Positions 59,113 through 64,000 of a DNA stretch of 64,000 nucleotides are shown one piece after another. The translations under genes and the position numbers were made by a program. Location: assembly GCA_020636435.1 (NCBI GenBank), contig JACJXX010000002.1, positions 372,001 through 436,000 of the forward strand, read 5' to 3'. The first letter of the stretch is position 1. Each line of letters begins with the position of its first letter. The notes beneath the pieces were generated by a model. It was not told where the DNA came from. It saw only the letters and a list, made by a program, of their open reading frames with translations, and ran no database searches. This DNA comes from Lewinellaceae bacterium. GTDB lineage: Bacteria; Bacteroidota; Bacteroidia; Chitinophagales; Saprospiraceae.

Positions 59113-60831
59113 TTACCTCCGCTCCAACCCCCACGCTATCCCCATCACCAACAAACACCCGATGGGGTTGAACCACAGGTAGGCGATCTTCAGCAGGTGC
59201 CAGGTGTCGCCGATGAGCAGCCAATAGCCCTGCCCGTTGGCCCAGTAAAGCGTCAGGACGAGCGCCTCGCCGATCAGCGCGGCGATGAACACCGCCCGCG
59301 CCCCGATGCGCTTCATAAAGAAGGCCACCATGAAAATGCCCAGGATGGGGCCGTAGAACAGAGAGCCGATGATGTTGACCGCCTGGATCAGGTTTTCAAA
59401 CAGGCCGGCCGTGGCGGCAAAGAAGAGGGCGATGCAGCCCCATAGGATCGTGAAACCTTTCGAGGCATTCAGGTAGTGGCGGTCAGTTTTGTTCCTGACA
59501 AAGCTCCGCCGGTAAATGTCGATGACGGTGGTGGTGGCCAGGGCGTTCAGTTCGGAAGAGGTGGACGACATGGCCGCCGAGAAGATCACCGCCAGCAACA
59601 GCCCCACCAGCCCGATGGGCAGGTAGTTGGTCACAAAGGTGATAAAGATGTAGTCCCGGTCCTCCACCTTGGCCTTGGGGTCGGCCTGGATGATGAGGCC
59701 GTCGACTCCTTGCCGGATTTCCTTGTCCTTGGCCACCAGTTCCTGCATGCGCTGCTGGGAGCGGGTTATCTCCTGCTCATCGTCCTGCCGGATGGCTTCG
59801 ATGAGGTATTCCGACTCCTGGCGCTGCTCCAGAAAAAGGGTGTTGTGCTGCGCCTGCAGGTTGTTCAGCTCGCTTTCGTAAACGGTGCCCTCCAGCTTCT
59901 CCATATTGGCCGTGTTGAAGTGGATGGGCGGCTGCTCAAACTGGAAAAACACGAAGACCAGAATGCCGACAAAGAGCACCAGAAACTGCATGGGCACTTT
60001 CAGGATGCCGTTGAACAACAGCCCCAGGCGGCTTTCGGTAAGCGATTTGCCGCTGAGGTAGCGCTGCACCTGCGACTGGTCGGTGCCGAAGTAAGACATG
60101 AACAGGAACACCCCGCCCAGCATGCCCGACCAGAAGTTGTAGCGGTTGCTCAGGTCGAACTCGAAATCCACCACATTGAGTTTGCCCATTTTGCCGGCTA
60201 TGCCCACCGCGTCCCCGAATTTGACGTTCTCCGGCAGTTGCAGCATCAGGATGATAGCCGCAATAAACATCCCGGTCAGGATGACGATCATCTGCTGTTT
60301 CTGGGTAACGCTCACCGCCTTGGTGCCCCCCATGACGGTGTAAAAGATGACCACCAGCCCGATGAAAAAGATGGTCCAGTTGAGGCTCCAGCCCAGGATG
60401 GTCGACAGGATGATTGCCGGGGCGTAGATGGTCAGCCCGGCGGCCAGCCCCCGCTGAATGAGGAAGAACAGGGCGGTCAGCGTCCGGGTTTTCAGGTCGA
60501 AGCGGCCCTCCAGGTACTCGTAGGCGGTGTATACTTTGAGGCGGTAGTAAAGCGGCAATACAAAAATACAAAGAATGACCATGGCCACCGGCAGGCCGAA
60601 GTAGAACTGAGCGAAGCGCATGCCGTCTTCGTAGGCCTGGCCCGGCGTCGACAAAAAGGTGATGGCGCTGGCCTGGGTGGCCATGACCGACAGGCCGATC
60701 GTCCACCACGGCAGGTCGCGGTCGCCCAGGAGGTAACTCTGTACGCTGGCTATATTGCGGGTTTTCCAGACGCCGTAGGCGACAATGCCCAGCAGCGTCC
60801 CTAACATCACAATCCAATCGAGGGTGCTCAT
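59113..60831 (-). CDS. Sodium:solute symporter (SSS family)
   Basis: This 572-residue protein has about 13 membrane segments. Family signatures are ATQASAITFLSTPGQAYEDG, with VTFLSTPGQ-like wording typical of the Bacteroidota SGLT/sialic-acid-type branch, then YTVMGGTKAVSVTQKQQ and IFSAAMSSTSSELNALATTT. A long charged insertion (about 330-385, rich in Gln/Glu) sits between helices 8 and 9. It imports an organic solute with sodium; the substrate is unknown. A 49-residue membrane protein is encoded just upstream on the same strand, and an 8-bp array separates the two. It converges on the HEAT-repeat gene with 21 bp between the stops. Confidence 0.93.
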   Translation of the reverse strand: MSTLDWIVMLGTLLGIVAYGVWKTRNIASVQSYLLGDRDLPWWTIGLSVMATQASAITFLSTPGQAYEDGMRFAQFYFGLPVAMVILCIFVLPLYYRLKVYTAYEYLEGRFDLKTRTLTALFFLIQRGLAAGLTIYAPAIILSTILGWSLNWTIFFIGLVVIFYTVMGGTKAVSVTQKQQMIVILTGMFIAAIILMLQLPENVKFGDAVGIAGKMGKLNVVDFEFDLSNRYNFWSGMLGGVFLFMSYFGTDQSQVQRYLSGKSLTESRLGLLFNGILKVPMQFLVLFVGILVFVFFQFEQPPIHFNTANMEKLEGTVYESELNNLQAQHNTLFLEQRQESEYLIEAIRQDDEQEITRSQQRMQELVAKDKEIRQGVDGLIIQADPKAKVEDRDYIFITFVTNYLPIGLVGLLLAVIFSAAMSSTSSELNALATTTVIDIYRRSFVRNKTDRHYLNASKGFTILWGCIALFFAATAGLFENLIQAVNIIGSLFYGPILGIFMVAFFMKRIGARAVFIAALIGEALVLTLYWANGQGYWLLIGDTWHLLKIAYLWFNPIGCLLVMGIAWGLERR

Positions 60832-60841
60832 ATTATATGGC

Positions 60842-60976
60842 TGAAGTGTTCAATTGTTGTATGGCTATGGGGCTGTATGGCTATATGGCTAAATGGTTAT
60901 ATGGCTGTATGGCTGTACCGTCTCTTCGAGCCGGTAAAATTGTTATATTGTTACAGGGCTAAATGGCTGTATGGCC
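60842..60976. repeat. 8-bp array (ATGGCTGT / ATGGCTAT), interrupted
   Basis: Two blocks of ATGGCTGT, ATGGCTAT and ATGGTTAT units (60862-60918 and 60958-60976) are separated by a unique stretch. It lies between the small companion gene and the symporter, and ends about 10 bp before the symporter start. ACAGCCAT at 22533-22562 is the same unit. Confidence 0.9.
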
Positions 60977-60994
60977 CTATTGCTGACGCCAGGA

Positions 60995-61144
60995 TCAGGA
61001 ATAAGCATGGGTAAAGATATAAAACAAGGTGATGATGATGGCATGAAGGATGAGGACGAGGGCGTACATCTGGCTCCAGCTTTTGAAAATGGCCGGAGGC
61101 GACTCGTCATCCTGGGGGTCAAAGTTGGTGTCGGGCGTTGGCAT
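60995..61144 (-). CDS. 49-residue single-pass membrane protein upstream of the symporter
   Basis: The minus-strand frame from ATG 61144 to TGA 60995 reads MPTPDTNFDPQDDESPPAIF, then KSWSQMYALVLILHAIII, and ends TLFYIFTHAYS. An acidic N-terminus is followed by one membrane helix (about 26-45). Short proteins of this design preceding SSS symporter genes are common in Bacteroidota and may be accessory subunits, as for other transporters with tiny partners. Tandem arrays lie directly on both sides while the frame itself is clean, which supports it being a real gene. The start context is AAATG with no clear ribosome-binding site. Confidence 0.8.
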   Translation of the reverse strand: MPTPDTNFDPQDDESPPAIFKSWSQMYALVLILHAIIITLFYIFTHAYS

Positions 61145-61206
61145 TTCAGTGTGTTTTAGTGTATCAGTGTATCAGTGTATCAGTGTTTCAGTGTTTCAGT
61201 GTATCA
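61145..61206. repeat. 8-bp array (CAGTGTAT / CAGTGTTT)
   Basis: About seven units are placed directly before the start codon of the 49-residue gene, so they would form its 5' leader. Unit and orientation relative to transcription equal those of 793-1080. Confidence 0.93.
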
Positions 61207-61401
61207 GCGAGGCTAAAATAGGCTTATCCGGCAGAATCCCCCACTTTTTAACAGTTCTTAACGCCGGTTGTTGGTTTCTGGCGAAAGGCTGGCCTGTCAT
61301 CGTGGAGCAGGCGAGGCCAGCTTTGCATTTATTGCTGCGGCGCGGCTATTCTTAAATTGACAAAGTAACACTATCTTAGCATCTAAAACCACTACCCCGC
61401 A

Positions 61402-62631
61402 ATGAACCGCTTCCTGCTCTTATTTTTGTTCCTCCTGCCCGCCTGCCTGGCGCTTGCCCAAACCGCCTACACCGTCGAAACCATCCCCGACCCCAAGGAG
61501 AGTGGCGGCGGCTACGTCAGCAACCCGGACCTGGTCCTGTCCACCGCAGATGTAGCGCGGCTGAATGGCCTCATTGCCGAACTGGAAGGCAACGCCACCG
61601 CCCAGGTGGCCATCGTAGTCGTCAACAGCATCGGGGAGGACAATCCCAAGGAGTTCGCCACCCGCCTCTTTCAGCACTGGGGCATCGGCCAGGCAGATAA
61701 AGACAACGGCTTGCTCATCTTCACCGTGATGGACCAGCGGCGCACCGAATTCGAGACCGGCTACGGGCTGGAGGGCGTGCTGCCCGACGCCATCTGCTAC
61801 CGCATCGGCATGCAGGAGTTGGTTCCTTACTTCCGGCAGGGGCAATACGGACAGGGGCTCTACGCCGCCACCGCCCGCATCAAGGCAACCCTGGAGGACC
61901 CCGCCGCCCTGGAGGAAATCCGCTCGGAACTGCGGGGGAACGAACCTTTCCGGCCTGTCCCTTACCTGCCCGCAGCGCTGGGCTGGTACATCGTTGCCAC
62001 CGCCATCTTTCTCCTCTTCCTGCTCATCTGGTTGCTCTACACCCGCTTCAGCAAGCAGGAGTTGTACGACCGCTACCGGGCCATCCGGCCTTTTCATTCC
62101 ATCATTTTCATTATTCTTTTCCCCATTCCCTTTATCGCCGTCTACTTTTACCTCCAATGGTTGCTGAACCACCTGCGCGACCATCCGCGCTACAGCAAAG
62201 TAAACGGCAAGCTCATGCACAAGCTCGACGAACAGGCCGACGATGCTTTCCTGGAACGAGGGCAGGTTACCGAAGAGGAGATCGGCTCAGTGGATTACGA
62301 CGTTTGGGTAACCGATGATGGGGATGACGTGCTCATCCTGCGCTACCCCAAACGCTGGGGCAAATACGACAAATGCCCCAAATGCCGCTACCTCACTTAC
62401 TCCAAGCAGCGCTCCCGCGTGCTGCGCAACGCCACCTATTCTCACAGTGGCGAGCGGGAGGTCACCTTTGCCTGCAAAAACTGCAATTACATAGACGTTC
62501 GGATCGAGATCATCCCTCAGAAGGTGCGGTCCTCAGGAGGAGGTGGGGGCGGTGGTTTTGGCGGCGGCGGCGGTGGTGGTGGCTGGGGAGGGGGAAGCTC
62601 CGGCGGCGGGGGCGGGGGGGTGAGTTGGTGA
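61402..62631 (+). CDS. TPM-domain membrane protein with zinc ribbon and glycine-rich tail
   Basis: The 409-residue protein has a signal peptide ending LALAQ. A TPM domain spans about 35-175 (QVAIVVVNSIGEDNPKEFAT, HWGIGQADKDNGLLIFTVMD, EGVLPDAICYRIGMQELVPY). Two membrane helices follow (about 195-215 and 232-252). A cytoplasmic part carries two CxxC pairs (CPKCRY and CKNCNY, about 328 and 360), likely a zinc ribbon. The tail is Gly-rich and ends GVSW, as in the protein at 24448-25269 (GGSW). It is a stand-alone paralogue of the TPM/LemA group. A TATCTTAG 22 bp upstream of the start is a weak -7 candidate. Confidence 0.9.
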   Translation: MNRFLLLFLFLLPACLALAQTAYTVETIPDPKESGGGYVSNPDLVLSTADVARLNGLIAELEGNATAQVAIVVVNSIGEDNPKEFATRLFQHWGIGQADKDNGLLIFTVMDQRRTEFETGYGLEGVLPDAICYRIGMQELVPYFRQGQYGQGLYAATARIKATLEDPAALEEIRSELRGNEPFRPVPYLPAALGWYIVATAIFLLFLLIWLLYTRFSKQELYDRYRAIRPFHSIIFIILFPIPFIAVYFYLQWLLNHLRDHPRYSKVNGKLMHKLDEQADDAFLERGQVTEEEIGSVDYDVWVTDDGDDVLILRYPKRWGKYDKCPKCRYLTYSKQRSRVLRNATYSHSGEREVTFACKNCNYIDVRIEIIPQKVRSSGGGGGGGFGGGGGGGGWGGGSSGGGGGGVSW

Positions 62632-62637
62632 GGGGGG

Positions 62638-62692
62638 ATGGTTAGATGGTTAGATGGTTAGATGGTTTGATGGTTTGATGGTTAGATGGTTA
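62638..62692. repeat. 8-bp array (GGTTAGAT / GGTTTGAT)
   Basis: Six to seven units follow the TPM stop codon after a short G-run (TGAGGGGGGATGG). The G-run directly after the stop also occurs after the second SDR and cydB genes. Confidence 0.93.
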
Positions 62693-63290
62693 TAAGAAAT
62701 TCGCAAGCCGACTATTCCACAGGGCCAACCTGCCGGGTTTCGGTTAAGCCCCGGTAGTGTTAACCCGGCAGCGTTTATCGGAGATGTAACGGGGGGTAGT
62801 ACGGACTGCGCTGCTGATGCAAAATTCGTCTTCGATAAACATCGATCCGTCCCACCCAATATCATTTCAAACCCTCGCCACAACAAAGAATAAATTTCTG
62901 GCTCTATACTGGATTGCCATTTAAAAAAGCTTTAAATTAAGGGCTCACCAAAAAATCCTCAAAATATGATTAATCACTGGATCACCAAGTTTGCACTACG
63001 CCCGGTTACGCACTGCAGCAGCGGATGTAGTCTGCGGGCTTGAACGATAATAGCCGGCACAGAATAGCGGAAATTATTTTTCAAGCCCTCTCTCAAGCCA
63101 GCGGGACTTTGGACAGCCTGGCCTTGAAGGTGGAAATCCCGGTATCGTAGGCCCATTCCGATCCCGGCACGAAGGCCGGGACAGGCTTTCCGGCTTCCGA
63201 CTTCCGACTTCAAACGAGGATATGTCCAAAGTTCACTCTGGCCCGGCCATCCCGGCCGCCACAGCCTGGCATTCAAAACTTCCTGCCTTT
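62693..63290. other. 598-bp intergenic region, no gene recognised
   Basis: CTGCCGGGTT and AACCCGGCAG form an interrupted dyad (about 62729-62774), and CCCGGCACGAAGGCCGGG is a small hairpin at about 63163. 63185-63205 holds two to three CTTCCGACTT units. Minus-strand frames at 62650-62886 and 62974-63276 have no coding character. Confidence 0.6.
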
Positions 63291-63593
63291 ATGGAAATCG
63301 TAATCTATCTGTCTTTGGTTACGGCTTCAATTTCTTTCACCGTTAGCGAAGCAAAAATCTTTTTGCCGCTGCGCGAGTGGGCGCAGAAAAGGAGTAGTTA
63401 TTGGGGAAGCCTGCTCTCCTGCGGTTATTGTTTTGGCCACTGGGTGGCTTTTGCCCTGGTGGCCCTCTACCGCCCCCGTTTGTTCGAGCTTTGGTGGCTG
63501 CTGGATTACTTCCTCACCGCCCTGGTTATTTCCTGGCTAAGCGCTTTCCAGTGGATCGCGATGTGCTGGCTGATGGGGAAGGCGGGGAAGTAA
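63291..63593 (+). CDS. DUF1360 family small membrane protein
   Basis: The product has 100 residues from the ATG at 63291 (MEIVIYLSLVTASISFTVSE); the longer frame from 63222 lacks a plausible N-terminus. Three hydrophobic segments surround the signature SCGYCFGHWVAFALVALY, a paired-cysteine loop typical of DUF1360. Related proteins occur in phages, spore-formers and many other bacteria with no established function. It is a single gene with no obvious operon partner; the acetyltransferase gene converges on it. Confidence 0.8.
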   Translation: MEIVIYLSLVTASISFTVSEAKIFLPLREWAQKRSSYWGSLLSCGYCFGHWVAFALVALYRPRLFELWWLLDYFLTALVISWLSAFQWIAMCWLMGKAGK

Positions 63594-63636
63594 AGGGGCG
63601 TGTTGCCCTTTTTTTGAGCAGGGGAGCAAGGCCCGG

Positions 63637-64000
63637 TCAGTTCAATGCTTTTCTGTAAATCCTGAATTGCTTGTGCATTCTGGCATTCACCCGCTGATAT
63701 TCCGCAAGCATGGGCTTATTGTCTTCCGAGACCAAATGCGTTTCCAGGGTTTCGATCCCTGCTTGCCGGGCGCTTTGTATCATCGGCCAGGCCATCAGCA
63801 GGTCTATTCCCATACCCCGGTAGTTGTTGTCGATGGCCCCCAGGAGCAAGTCGAGTTGCTTCGTTCTTCTGGCCGAAGCGATGATGTGAAGAAAACCGAA
63901 CGGGAACAATTTTCCTTTGGCACGCTGTATGCCTTTGGTCATGTTGGGAACGCCGATAAAAAAGGCGATCACTTTTCCCGTTTCGTCGGCCACGATCTTG
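63637..64000 (-). CDS. GNAT-type acetyltransferase, C-terminal part (cut by window edge)
   Basis: The reading frame stays open to the right edge, and the visible 120 residues are the C-terminal part of a larger protein. KIVADETGKVIAFFIGVPNM and QLDLLLGAIDNNYRGMGIDL, the latter with the R/Q-x-x-G-x-G/A-type acetyl-CoA loop NYRGMGID, followed by LETHLVSEDNKPMLAEYQRV, match the C-terminal half of GNAT proteins of about 370-390 residues common in Bacteroidota. Substrate unknown. Confidence 0.75.
   Translation of the reverse strand, partial: KIVADETGKVIAFFIGVPNMTKGIQRAKGKLFPFGFLHIIASARRTKQLDLLLGAIDNNYRGMGIDLLMAWPMIQSARQAGIETLETHLVSEDNKPMLAEYQRVNARMHKQFRIYRKALN

Noticed and set aside
62974..63276. 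100-codon minus-strand frame before the DUF1360 gene
   Set aside because: No family resemblance; composition and position suggest non-coding repeat debris.

Overview
The window looks like a chromosomal segment of a Bacteroidota bacterium, most likely class Saprospiria (Lewinella / Haliscomenobacter / Phaeodactylibacter-like). The evidence is type IX secretion (T9SS) cargo with SprB repeats and T9SS tail domains, a PorP/SprF partner, two hybrid two-component sensors ending in AraC helix-turn-helix domains, promoters of the Bacteroidota type (TTTG, about 19 bp, TAnnTTTG), and a close match to the iodotyrosine deiodinase family known from Haliscomenobacter. No IS transposase, phage module, rRNA or CRISPR was seen.

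Layout. 1-6.8 kb, all minus strand: SulP transporter (cut by the window edge), Crp/Fnr regulator, DUF983 protein, methyltransferase plus ArsR regulator with a readable promoter-operator, a small beta-rich protein, and the KtrA/KtrB potassium uptake pair. 7.1-13.6 kb, plus strand: a three-gene T9SS operon (Kazal/SprB/PKD/cohesin/dockerin giant, cohesin/SprB protein with a gliding-type tail, PorP/SprF). 13.6-15.4 kb, minus strand: tRNA-Leu(GAG) and the MlaF/MlaE lipid-transport ABC pair. 15.7-20.1 kb, plus strand: two short-chain dehydrogenases, iodotyrosine-deiodinase-like nitroreductase, NRDE protein, ATP-grasp protein. 20.8-28 kb, minus strand: membrane protein, M43 metalloprotease, two TPM proteins with LemA, MeaB GTPase. 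28.8-31.6 kb: cydA and cydB. 31.7-34.4 kb, minus strand: methyltransferase and gamma-glutamyltransferase. 35-37.6 kb: class 3 lipase and two poorly understood genes. 37.8-48 kb, plus strand: a 7TM hybrid sensor, a cholesterol-dependent-cytolysin-like lipoprotein with an unusual C-terminal domain, then a Reg_prop hybrid sensor. 48.4-59 kb: helical-repeat protein, cytochrome c, a 105-residue orphan, a 1517-residue propeller-lectin and a HEAT/TM/IPT protein. 59-64 kb: sodium:solute symporter with a 49-residue companion, third TPM protein, DUF1360 protein, and the C-terminal part of an acetyltransferase.

The most unusual property lies between the genes. Most intergenic gaps carry short tandem arrays of 7-8 bp units. 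Each array has its own unit, several units recur at distant loci, and many abut a stop codon. Others carry long fold-back hairpins (about 110-190 bp), often just after a stop codon and sometimes between co-directional genes of one pathway (cydA-cydB, the TPM pair). A 38-bp hairpin-containing leader precedes the same array type at two loci 27 kb apart. The strongest protein novelty is the CDC-like lipoprotein, which appears to have exchanged the usual membrane-binding domain 4 for a four-bladed propeller-like module and sits between two hybrid sensor-regulators.
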